Of a DNA stretch of 64,000 nt, positions 1 to 8,645 are shown in pieces. The notes beneath the pieces were generated by a model. The model searched no databases, was not told where the DNA came from, and saw nothing but the letters and a program-made list of their open reading frames with translations. The position numbers and the translations under genes were made by a program. Positions within the stretch are counted from its first letter, which is position 1, and each line of letters starts with the position of its first letter. Source of the DNA: Isoetes taiwanensis (lineage: Eukaryota > Streptophyta > Lycopodiopsida > Isoetales > Isoetaceae); NCBI GenBank assembly GCA_021234155.1, contig JAJEKV010000003.1:29805166-29869165 (forward strand), in the 5' to 3' direction.

Positions 1-576
1 CTCTAATCTTTTCTTGAACTCATGCATATAAGCTTTGTTTTCTACAAATTGTGCTTTGATAGATAGATGTTATTTTATTATGAATTTTGTGGTAAGTAAG
101 GGCAGTTTACATTGTGCCATGAAATAAAAAGGGCTAATAAAAGTTTAACCTTCCCAAAAAAGGGCAACTCAAAATATGCCCTTAGAAAAAAAAGTAGGGT
201 CTACCCTTATAAGTTGAACCCTGATGCGACGGTGCCACATAGAACAGCCACCCATAACGGTCTGCTCTATCAAAAATCGGATCTAATCTCCTTATCTAAA
301 CTTCCAAAATGCAATCAAAGCTTCAAAATGCAACCAAACTTAATTACGGCTTCGATTGCCGCTTGCTACTCCATTTTATACCAACACATAGACACTCTAG
401 AACATTCTTGACCTGCGCTCGAAACTTTCACGAAATGCTTAGTACCTTCTAGAAATCCCGCCGTTTTCATATTCATATGCTTAGACATAAGCAACCTCAA
501 ACATAGAAATATTTTAACATAGCCACATTTAAGCTGCCCCCTTATCCTCCATATTACAATTATCCTCCATTCTTGA
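1..576. other. Non-coding stretch, nothing recognised
   Basis: This AT-rich stretch precedes LINE-A. A short open frame at 112-411 is basic and lysine-rich, with no recognisable motif. The phrase TTCTTGACCTGCGC occurs twice (near 403 and 570). I see no gene here. Confidence 0.5.
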
Positions 577-1383
577 CCTGCGCGGATCTATAATAGCCCA
601 GAGCTTGCTGCGAATGACCCATTTTGTTACCTCTCTGCTGATATTGTGCTCTATAAAACTAAAGGACAGGTTTATGTAATAGGCGACATGAATGGCAGGC
701 TCAAGAATAAGCAAGCTACTGTTTTGGCTCATGAAGGAAATCATTTGTGGCTTATGGAACAGACAGACCCTTTGTTGTCATGGCCTAGGACCTCTTATGA
801 TATGCATATGAATAAAATGGGAGAACACATTCTTGACTTATGTGAAGCACATGAATTAGTCGTGTATAATGGTGCTGCTGTATTTCCAGAATCCAACAAA
901 TACACATGTTTTCAGCCCAATGGAAATAGTACTGTGGATATGTTATTGGGAAGTCCAGAGATATGCACTTGGTGACTAGTTTTGAAGTTCTTCCTCAGCA
1001 TGAGGACTCTGATCATGCCCCTCTTGTCATAAAATACAAGATGAAAGTCAAATGTACGGGGAAAAGCAAAAAACAAGCCCCACCCATGTTTAAAGTGCAA
1101 TATAAACTTGATGGGCAATATGAGAAAGCAATTAATTCAGGCTTGGAAGGAACTCTTTGGCCTACAGATGATGTTGAAGAAATGCATACACTGCTTAAAG
1201 CAGTCCTATCGCAAGCCGCTGCAAGTGTCTTTGGACTTACTAAACCAAGGTCAGCTAAATACCATAATAAAAAGTGGTTTGATCACGAATGTATTATGGC
1301 AAAGCGCGCATTCCAAGCTGCTATAGACAAATGTGTTGCCAAGAGAGATTATAAGAATTTTGTTAAGCATAAAAAGCGAAAAT
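577..1383 (+). pseudogene. LINE-A, 5' part: APE-type endonuclease, broken
   Basis: This is the amino-terminal part of a non-LTR retrotransposon ORF2. The translation contains VIGDMNGR, typical of the metal-binding part of APE-like LINE endonucleases, and SDHAPLV, which carries the conserved SDH active-site motif. The two lie in different frames: the first frame ends at 975 after GSPEI and the second opens near 963, so there is about a one-base shift near 958-965. The linker that follows (KKWFDHEC ... KHKKRK) matches the same place in LINE-B at 23.1 kb. The frame is closed upstream of 577, so the copy is probably 5'-truncated. Its coding sequence is cut at 1383 by the gypsy insertion and resumes at 14355. 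If the insertion and one AAAAT repeat are removed, the reading frame continues through the junction (KRK then WEREHL). Confidence 0.85.
1379..1383. repeat. Target-site duplication, left (AAAAT)
   Basis: AAAAT lies immediately before the TGTGACG start of the 5' LTR and is repeated exactly after the 3' LTR at 14350-14354. Five base pairs is the usual size for Ty3/gypsy integration, which shows that this is one intact insertion. Confidence 0.95.
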
Positions 1384-2948
1384 TGTGACGTTCCAAGTAT
1401 TTATACGGTATACGTATAAATATATGGGACACGTCACACGGTATAAGGCACGCCACCTGGGAGATGATAACCTAGGGGGTTGGCCACAATGGATTTAATT
1501 AGCTATGTTAACCAAATTATTAAGGATAATTATCAAAAGACATGTGATTAAGTCAAACCATAGTAGGAAGGCGCCATTTGGCTTCACCCGGGTGGCCAGC
1601 ATGAGGGTTGCTAAACTGGGCCACCAAAGGGCAGCGCCATCCTAGGATCAGGCCAATTTCGACCCAGCAAAATGCCAGGAGCAGCTGAGCGCTCAGGAAA
1701 TCGTTGCTGCTCGCCCCCAGATCGCCAAACACCCTTTCACTGTTGCTGTTACCCCGGAAGCACCCCTTGACAACGGGTCCAGCCGAAACTCTGGTTAGTG
1801 GTAGTTAAATTGCGTTTTGTAGAATAACACTCTAGGATTCTTTTCTGGATAGTTTTGGGTGAGACTAACCCTTCTCTGGTAATTAGGAATACTTTTCAAT
1901 TATGAATGATGCTCTGTTATGGGATGGTTGATGTCTCTATGAGTCGGTTTAGTCGTTCCAGTAAACAGGGATTAAAAGGGGGGGTAGAGGCCTCTGAGCT
2001 TGAGTTTAGAATGCTCCTAGTGCTTCCTGTATCACCCTAGTAGATTCGGCCTGTGCGCAAGAGCCCACCGGGTCATAGACGCTATGGTCTGGCTTAGCAC
2101 CAGATAAGGGACACAGTGGTGAAGTAGGGGGTGGGGTCTTGCACGAGCATAAAAGGCTCCTGAGACCCATACAGTGGGCTAGGCCTGATAGCCGGTCACG
2201 TGGAGGGCCGGGTATGGGTCTGACACTCCCTGGGTATAGTGGTGTGACCCGTATGGGGCACTTTGAGTAGAATTAGGGTGAGTAAGTCGGGTACGGATGC
2301 GGGGGTCGCTGATGCGGCACATATTCTCTAGCTCACCCACGACACCACTGTGATCCTGGAAGGGGACGCCTCCCCCACCTGCCTCATCGGACCAGGTGTC
2401 ATGAACCTGGAGTAGACTCAAAGGGTGATCCCTAGAGTCTGCGTCTCCGGAAGGCTATAGCGAAGCCATAGCGTGAATCGACCCATCTGCAAAGTGTGCA
2501 CAGGAGGGGCGGATGGAGTGGACAACCCTAGCCAATGTTCTATGCCAGCCCACGCCATGCCAAGATTCGGTCTGCCGAACTCCTGAGACCCAGTCGTCAG
2601 TCGCTCCCCCACTATAGTCTGAGCCGGGGTAGAACCTGAGGTTTGGGCGTTTTCTTAGTTCTAGATGCATATTCTTTGCCGTTGGTATTCAGATGGATGC
2701 GCCACCCTTCGTGGTGGTTATTTATATGTGAATTATGCTGTGTGCTAACCCTTGTATTCATGCTTCCGCGACGTAGGCGCCCATCGAAGGCGTGGGCCGA
2801 ATGACCCCTTCGTGTCCTTCTTTCGGCACCATAATATGGGTGTCCGGAATAGACGGAGGGCCCTGCTCGTGGCGAGATGGACGCCATGGGAGGGGAAAGT
2901 CCCCGTATGTATACGACCGGGGGTCATATATATTCAGGGAGCGTCACA
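1384..2948 (+). repeat. 5' LTR of the H3-carrying gypsy element
   Basis: The LTR begins TGTGACGTTCCAAG and ends GGGAGCGTCACA, so the termini TGTGAC/GTCACA are inverted repeats. It matches 12806-14349 almost throughout. Two insertions relative to the 3' LTR are visible, near 1783-1796 and 1845-1880, and a 12-bp stretch near 13170 is present only in the 3' copy. Several open frames on the minus strand in both LTRs are not supported as genes. Confidence 0.95.
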
Positions 2949-2949
2949 G

Positions 2950-2961
2950 TGGTATCAGAGC
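2950..2961 (+). promoter_or_regulatory. Primer-binding site, initiator-Met tRNA type
   Basis: TGGTATCAGAGC begins two bases after the 5' LTR. It is the standard complement of the 3' end of plant initiator methionine tRNA, used to prime minus-strand DNA synthesis. Confidence 0.95.
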
Positions 2962-3734
2962 CGTGATTTCGGTTGCTCGAAATCATAGCACTGGCCAAAC
3001 ACTAACTCGTAGCACGGTAGTTAGGTGGAGGCTAAGTTAATGTGTTGATAGTCCTCTTTGATGTTTGGTTCTGTGTTAGGTTAAATTAGGAAATTATAGC
3101 TTTAAGAAGGATAGGGCGACTGGAGGGCCCAAGAATTGGAAGAATTGTAGATGTCAGGGGTAGCTCAAATGACGGAGAAGGTGCGTCCATTGGATCGGAC
3201 ATACTCAAATTACCCTAGAACGGTCGTCTCCAGGCGAAAAATGGTCAAGGGCAGGCCCGAAAACCAATTCGGGCGCCGCTTGCTTTTTGTCGTCTTGCAG
3301 TCAGGGTAGAAGAGCCGAAAATGCAGTCGGCGCCCGACCGGTCAGATGGGAGTCAACGCGGGCCTGCCAGGTCAACTCGGGCGCCGCTTGCTTTTCGACG
3401 ACCCCCAGTCGAGGCGGGAGCACGTATAATGCAGCCGGCGCCGACCGTATCCTCGCGTATTTCCGCCGTATAATTATTTTATAATAATAAAATTTAAAAG
3501 TTAATAGGAAAATTTAAAAATTTCAAAAGTTATCTGGCCGTTTAAAATTTCTTGTTGTTATTTGTTTGCCTTGCCTTCAGCACCTTCGACCGCTAGAGCC
3601 GCTGCCCGCCATCGCCACCGGACTTGACGTTGCTTCGTCGCCCTTGTGGCCTAAGGAACCCCAGCGCCTTCTTTACCGCCTTTTCCGCCACCAGCGCCTC
3701 ACTGTCTGCCTTCGTAGACCTTAGCACCACAGCT
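2962..3734 (+). other. Gypsy leader with an internal tandem repeat and possible intron acceptor
   Basis: This leader is GC-rich and contains two diverged copies of an approximately 75-bp unit about 111 bp apart (near 3264-3339 and 3375-3450), each starting CGGGCGCCGCTTGCTTTT and ending with a CGGCGC..CGACCG block. Pyrimidine-rich sequence ending TTGCCTTCAG at about 3580 resembles a splice acceptor, and AAGGTGCGT near 3177 resembles a donor. Leader splicing is only an inference. Confidence 0.5.
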
Positions 3735-5093
3735 ATGGCCAACACCAAGAGCGCCCCTGACCCTTCCACCCTCAGCATAGTGGAAATTTACGCCATGATC
3801 GCCCGGTATATGGCCACAGACCCGGCCTTCATCGACATCCTTTTGGATGAGTTGGTGAACCGGTTCGAGAACAACGATAGGATTCCCTATCCTATCTATC
3901 ACTTCTCAGAGCCATTTCTGATCCTGCTGAACCTCTGCCAGCTCTCCTATACCATTGTCGAGCAACAGGACATCGTCATGATGCTCATTAAATTCTATCC
4001 TCCCGAACAGGAAGGGCACACCGAGGAGGAAGACATTAGAACGGAGGCCGACCGTGTCAGAGGCTTGGCCCGGGAGGATGACCACCGGGAAATAGAGCGG
4101 GCTGATACGGCCACTCGAGGAAGGGAGTATCGGTACCTCGGGGATGGCCTTGCCGTCATAGATGGTAGAGCAATAGAGGTTCCCCCATACCGTTGGCACG
4201 AGGATTCCAGCAGTTTTATATGGGGGGAAATCCCCGATATCAGCATAGACTATCTGACAACCATTCAGATAGATATGGGTCTGCGGCCACAGCGGTACCA
4301 GGCTGAGCTTCTTCGTCGAAGTGCAGCCCAACTTTTTGCTCAGATTCAAGAAGATCTGAGGAGGGCCCGGGAGGAACGGGAGAGGCTTGAACAGGAGGAG
4401 AAGGCTCGGCAGGATCAGCTGAACCCACAGGACGGAGGAGCATCAGGGAGTGGGCCGGGCCCAATCCCGACGCATGTGACCATTAAGCACCGGAGGAAGG
4501 GTGTAGCCCGAAAGACCGGCAGTCAGTATAAAGAAAAACTAAGGACTGTCGGGGCCTTTGGTAAGAAGGCGAGCTCCGATCGGAGGCAGCAGCGGGTAGA
4601 TAGCTCCCGACCGGCTGTTGGAGCTAAGACGGTGCCAGCACCGAAGGAGCCGCCTACAAAACCCGCCCCACAAAGGAAACCCCATCGGTACCGACCCGGT
4701 ACCGTGGCCTTGCGGGAAATCCGCAAGTTCCAGAAGTCCACACAGCTTCTGATACGGAAGCTACCCTTCCAGAGGCTGGTACGGGAGATCGCGCCGCAGT
4801 TCAAGACCGACCTCCGTTTCCAGACCTTTGCAATTTTGGCACTCCAAGAGGCTGCTGAAGCCTACTTAGTGGCACTTTTTGGTGACGCCAATCTTTGCGC
4901 GATCCACGCAAAGAGGGTAACCATAATGCCTAAGGATTTAGCCGTCGCCCGCAGGATTCGGGGGGAGCATCCTTATTTTGCAGGGCTCCGTATTGTAAAT
5001 ATTTTCTTTTGGTATTTAATAAAAACTTTTTATTTTGTATTAACAACTTATTTATTTTGTGTTAAATATGAAAAAATGCTGACGTCAGCCTAA
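3735..5093 (+). CDS. Retrotransposon-borne histone H3-fold protein (extra ORF1)
   Basis: This uninterrupted frame of 452 codons starts at an ATG in good context (GCTATGGCC); the frame is open upstream to an ATG at 3624. Residues about 1-230 are an unrecognised, largely helical region. Residues about 230-260 are strongly charged (Arg/Glu-rich, coiled-coil-like), followed by a Pro/Gly linker and a basic stretch with VARKTGSQ and many Lys/Arg. Residues about 315-412 (4677-4970) are an H3 core: [20 protein letters not shown], then [54 protein letters not shown] and ARRIRGE. The alpha-N helix, all three histone-fold helices and both loops are present. Loop 1 has canonical H3 length, not the longer CENH3 form. 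The real H3 tail (ARTKQTARKS) is absent. The protein probably ends soon after the fold; the last 35 residues look like read-through into intron-like AT-rich DNA. The ORF lies between leader and gag on the element's own strand. Its function is unknown; nucleosome entry or chromatin targeting are hypotheses. Confidence 0.93.
   Translation: MANTKSAPDPSTLSIVEIYAMIARYMATDPAFIDILLDELVNRFENNDRIPYPIYHFSEPFLILLNLCQLSYTIVEQQDIVMMLIKFYPPEQEGHTEEEDIRTEADRVRGLAREDDHREIERADTATRGREYRYLGDGLAVIDGRAIEVPPYRWHEDSSSFIWGEIPDISIDYLTTIQIDMGLRPQRYQAELLRRSAAQLFAQIQEDLRRAREERERLEQEEKARQDQLNPQDGGASGSGPGPIPTHVTIKHRRKGVARKTGSQYKEKLRTVGAFGKKASSDRRQQRVDSSRPAVGAKTVPAPKEPPTKPAPQRKPHRYRPGTVALREIRKFQKSTQLLIRKLPFQRLVREIAPQFKTDLRFQTFAILALQEAAEAYLVALFGDANLCAIHAKRVTIMPKDLAVARRIRGEHPYFAGLRIVNIFFWYLIKTFYFVLTTYLFCVKYEKMLTSA
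4677..4970 (+). other. Histone H3 core domain within ORF1
   Basis: This is the segment equivalent to H3 residues 37 to about 132. Lys56, Lys79, Arg83-Phe84, Cys110 and His113 equivalents are retained. Differences from canonical plant H3 include Tyr54 to Phe, Glu59 to Gln, Gln76-Asp77 to Pro-Gln, Gly102 to Ala, Glu105 to Gly and Ile-Gln-Leu before the last Ala-Arg-Arg to Leu-Ala-Val. The Leu at position 90 is closer to H3.3 than H3.1. There are no stops or gaps in the fold. Confidence 0.95.
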
Positions 5094-5162
5094 ATAAAAG
5101 GAGTTAAAAAGGACTTTTAAAGTTCATTTCAATTGTTTCTCTTCCTCTCTCCTCCCTTCTAG
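4995..5162 (+). other. Possible intron or internal promoter/5' UTR between ORF1 and ORF2
   Basis: The base composition turns abruptly AT-rich just after the H3 fold. GTAAAT at 4995 could be a donor, and a long pyrimidine tract ending CTTCTAG at 5162 a strong acceptor. Splicing these would not join the two ORFs in frame. Alternatively TAAATAAAAGG at about 5091 could be a TATA-like box about 75 bp before an ATG in excellent plant context (GCGCCATGGCTGCC). Either would let ORF2 be translated from its own mRNA. Confidence 0.45.
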
Positions 5163-5166
5163 CGCC

Positions 5167-6402
5167 ATGGCTGCCGCTGACCTTGTCGCTTGGTACCATG
5201 ACGGAGAGAAATGGGATCCGCAAGTCCCTTTCGACCTGCTGCGGCCTTTGCTATGCCAGCGCCTAGATCTCCTTGCCAATATGCAGAGGCACCCGGATTA
5301 CGCCGGATTCTTGGACTTCTACATGGAGAAAATGCTTCCTCTGTGTATTCCTCTTGGGGATCCTCCCCAACTGTATCTGGAGCGGGAGGTAGTCCGGGAG
5401 ATGTTAGGGGGAGACACCCATGCTTATGATGTCCTGAAGGGGAAGCGCCGATGGGGCAAACACCTGCCTGTGGTGCAGCATCAGGGGCGGTAATATCTGG
5501 AAGTTACCTTCGCCCTAGCCATCCTCATGGACCAATACGTCGAGGATGAAACCTTGCCTGTAGAAAAAGGCAAACTGCCTGAGTCTTCCGAGGAGGGGGA
5601 AGACGAACACATAGGTATGGGCGACTTCGCTCGTTGGAAACAGTTAGCGGAAGAGCTGCCACCGCGCCGTGAGCAAGCTATAGGCTTGTCAGGGTTAGAC
5701 GGCCTTCCAGTTATCTATCACCAAGGGCAAGAGTATCTTCTCTTGGATGATATTATCTGGACTTATCACATGGTGGCCGGATTTTGACGCAAGCGCAAAG
5801 GCCATGTGCTTTATGAGCTTGCGAAGTACTGTATGGACGATTTCATCGACTTCAATTCTACTGAGCTTCCTCCAGAGGTGCAGCAGCTGCTCCAGTTCCG
5901 CCAAGAGACCATAGAGCCGGAAGAGACTCTACTACGTCTTCTGGACTTCGTGTTGCAGGAGCCGGCCTCTCAGCCCTCACCAGATGCCTTCACGGCTATG
6001 GGACCTCACGTCCCAAATATCAACATGGTTGAGGTTCCCTCCGATTCAGATGACGAGGGAGAGGATTTATATCATAATCCTGCTCATGTGAAGGAGGAGC
6101 AACAGGAACTTAAGGAGGAAGAAGTCCCTATGGATTTCGATAAGGAAGTGGCTACGTCCGAGACCTCGCAAGGGAAGGTGTTGGGCAACCACCTTACCCG
6201 TTTCTTTTTGTCAGCCTTCCGACAGGGGCAAGTCCTTTTTATAGCCCGAGATTTAGGGCCAGAGGCTGAAGCTTCATGGTGGGCCCTCCGTGCTCTCTCT
6301 ACGTTGGCCGGCCACAAGAAGCTCCCCTATCGTACGTTTACTTATGTACTCGTGCGACGGGATCTTGCTCTGACGGCCTTGGGTCAGGACATTGTGCCCT
6401 GA
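5167..6402 (+). pseudogene. Extra ORF2 of the gypsy element, acidic, two in-frame stops
   Basis: This is a single reading frame of 412 codons, interrupted only by TAA at 5491 and TGA at 5785; no frameshift is needed. The start ATG has a near-ideal plant context. The first 110 residues are helical and hydrophobic (DLLRPLLCQRLDLLANMQ). The middle contains GLDGLPVIYHQGQEYLLLDD, which loosely resembles [10 protein letters not shown] in ORF1. Acidic runs follow (EVPSDSDDEGED and a Glu-rich stretch near residues 315-330). I do not recognise a family. An acidic protein next to an H3 could suggest a chaperone-like partner, but that is only inference. The frame is otherwise so well kept that the stops look recent. 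Confidence 0.7.
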
Positions 6403-6796
6403 ATGAGCATGAAGCTCCTCACGGCAGCCCCATTGGCCGTTGCCTATCCACCAGAGGTTGCATCTATTGCGGCTGCCACAGTAGACCCCGGGGTGACTCT
6501 GCTGCGACACCGACCGCCTCCACCGCCTCCTAGGCCTACGGATGAAGAGGGAGGACCTAGCTCTTAAACTAATTGTACTATGCATTTTAGTATTCCGTAC
6601 GGTTGTGGACCTTTGGTTTGGCAAATGCCTTAGCCATGTTATAATATGATATACCTTGTTTTCTCATTAAATATAGTTACTGTCTTGATAAGTATAAGTG
6701 AATTGCTCTTTTCCATGATGTCCTCTTCAAAGTATTGGCGTTTGGAATATATTGGAAGTACAGAATGTTCTATATTCATTTCAACTGTCTTGCAGA
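6403..6796 (+). other. Intron-like AT-rich segment
   Basis: The stretch between ORF2 and the next coding remnant is AT-rich and ends with CAACTGTCTTGCAG at 6796, a good splice acceptor. A donor is not obvious. It contains no supported gene. Confidence 0.4.
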
Positions 6797-7153
6797 AGAG
6801 ACCCTTTGGGAATATGAGGAGAGGATTACCGACATGATCAGGAGGGATGATCCCGGGCCGCCAGAACAGGACTATGGCCAGAGATATGGCGAATATCCCG
6901 AATGGGATGAAGGCTATGAGATGGAACCCCCGCCACCAGGAAAGGGTTGGAGATAGTTAATATCCTTAGGGACAGAGCTTACAACGACCTCAAGCAGGCG
7001 TTGTGCCGTACCTGGGACTATTGGAGCATGTCCAGGCACGAGGCTTTCGAGGACGCCAACGACCACCTTTGGCAACTCTTCTATGCTCTGCGGAGGCTTT
7101 TCAATCTTCTCATTGTTAGCCCAACGTGGGAATACCAACCAGTGATTGTCTAA
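6797..7153 (+). pseudogene. Extra ORF3 remnant of the gypsy element
   Basis: Two overlapping frames read as one protein with a shift near 6945. The first part is acidic and proline-rich (EETLWEYEERI ... YPEWDEGYEMEPPPPGKGW). The second is helical with many aromatic residues (EIVNILRDRAYNDLKQAL ... LWQLFYALRRLFNLLIV). The segment follows a good acceptor at 6796. I do not recognise the product. It may be a distal exon of ORF2 or a separate protein, and its place between the H3 ORF and gag suggests it belongs to the same acquired cassette. Confidence 0.4.
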
Positions 7154-7498
7154 GCCTGGGCACGCTATAAGCTCATTAGGGCTGTACAGGAGAGTGTCCG
7201 CTACTCGATCCTATACCCCTTTGCGAACCCCTAGGCTTGGTCACTCCAGTTATGTTTTTTTTGTTGTTGTTACGTTGTGTGCGAGTAGAACTTTAAAACT
7301 TCCACTGTATAATACCTCCTTTTGTGCCAACCTATGTACCAATCAACTTGTCGTTGTACTCAACTTGAATGGAATGAAACATCAGTTTCTATTTGTACTT
7401 TTTCTTGTCACTGTCAGCAAATGTTATCTAAATGAAATTGTATGTTACTGTAAGTCTGCTTATACTTTCATGAATGCTCGATATAGACGGTGCACGCA
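7154..7498 (+). other. Non-coding stretch before gag
   Basis: This is AT-rich sequence with T-runs and a short open frame that shows no family features. It probably represents an intron or untranslated spacer between the extra cassette and gag. Confidence 0.4.
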
Positions 7499-8645
7499 AT
7501 GCCGCCTGACAAACGCCCTCGAATGCTAGTAGGTTGACACCTGAACAGGAACTCATGTTAATGAAAAGGCAGCTAGGCGAGTTGCAAGCCTATGTATTGC
7601 ATGTCAATCCACCCCAGCACATACAAGAGGACGGGCCGGAGTTACCTCCGCAACCACCTAGCCCACCTACACAGCAACCGTCCCCACCAGAAACCAGCCC
7701 TGTACCTGTATAGAGGAAGCTTCATGCCAAACGTCGTCGGAGTTCCTCCAAGGATAGCGCCACCTCCTCGCAATCGGCCACTTCTGGGTCCTCTGCGTCG
7801 TCTGCATCGTCTAGTGATCATACGAAGCGTCGGGACAAGGAGTACCGTAAGACGGTTGATACCGCCATAACTAGCATATGGAAGAATAGGAAGTTGGCCC
7901 AGTTTGATGGAAAATCCAGAGGCGAACTGAATGCAGAGTCTTGGTTGGACAAAATGAAGGAGTTCGGGAAGTCTTATGGCATGACGGAAAAGCATACAGG
8001 AAAGGTTGCCACTACCAATCTTACAGGAGCTGCCCGTATTTGATGGAAGGGCTATGCCAGAGCCAAGCATTTGGACAGGAGCAGATGCAACTTCAGAAAG
8101 TTTGCCAAGGCCTTTAAGTCGCATTATGTGCCCCGTGCGCACAAATGCCAACAGATCCAGACTTTCTACAGGTTGGAGCAGAAGAGTATGTCCGTACAGG
8201 CTTACACGGATGAGTTTATGCGCCTGAGGCTGTACCTGGTATGAATGAGAAAAGGGCAGTGGAAGGCTATATTGAGGGATTGGCACCATCAATCAAACGG
8301 ATGGTTAAGGCCATAGACCCAAAATCAGTTGCAGAGGCAGAGGCTAAAGCATTGAGCCTCGAGGAGGACACGCCAAAGAACCAGTATCCACGTCCTGCGC
8401 CTTACTCGCAGCCACGGCCGTCCACACCTTACAGACCCCGCTCGCCAAGTCCGGGACCCTCTCAACAGAACTCTTATGGTCGCCAGGAAAAGAAAGTCGC
8501 CTTTAGCACGCCAGATAAGCAGAACAATGCCGGTAAGAAAGTTCAGAACCTCTTACAGTCCATTCCTAAAGAGGCCCGTGAACAGCTCCGCCGAGATAAG
8601 GCATGCTACAGGTGTATGAGGCCAGGGCACTTCATGTAGAACTGC
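7499..8645 (+). pseudogene. gag: gag of the chromovirus, broken
   Basis: The likely start is ATG at 7499 (MPPDKRPR), with a one-base shift near 7520 into the frame that contains LTPEQELM. In-frame stops follow at 7711 (TAG) and 8041 (TGA). A second shift near 8240 moves into the pol frame. The Retrotrans_gag core is recognisable from RKLAQFDGKSRGEL and SWLDKMKEF through LEQKSMSVQAYTDEFMRL to AVEGYIEGLAPSI. A proline-rich linker follows, then a CCHC zinc knuckle at 8604-8645. Inside the knuckle (CYRCMRPGHFM-stop-NC) a TAG at 8637 replaces one codon. Gag and pol share one frame from about 8241 on, so the element was probably expressed as one gag-pol polyprotein. Confidence 0.9.

Noticed and set aside
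112-411. 99-codon open frame at the window start
   Set aside because: No motif, low-complexity basic composition and no splice or promoter context.
2179-2927. Several minus-strand open frames in the 5' LTR, repeated at 13565-14507 in the 3' LTR
   Set aside because: They occur in both LTRs, overlap each other in different frames and show no domains. They are by-products of GC-rich LTR sequence.
3906-4349. 147-codon minus-strand frame opposite ORF1
   Set aside because: It is the reverse-strand shadow of the H3 ORF, without own motif or context.
3735-5093. Reading ORF1 as a centromeric histone (CENH3)
   Set aside because: Loop 1 (FKTDLRFQ) has canonical length and sequence. The longer, divergent loop 1 expected of plant CENH3 is absent, and the fold keeps nearly all canonical H3 residues.
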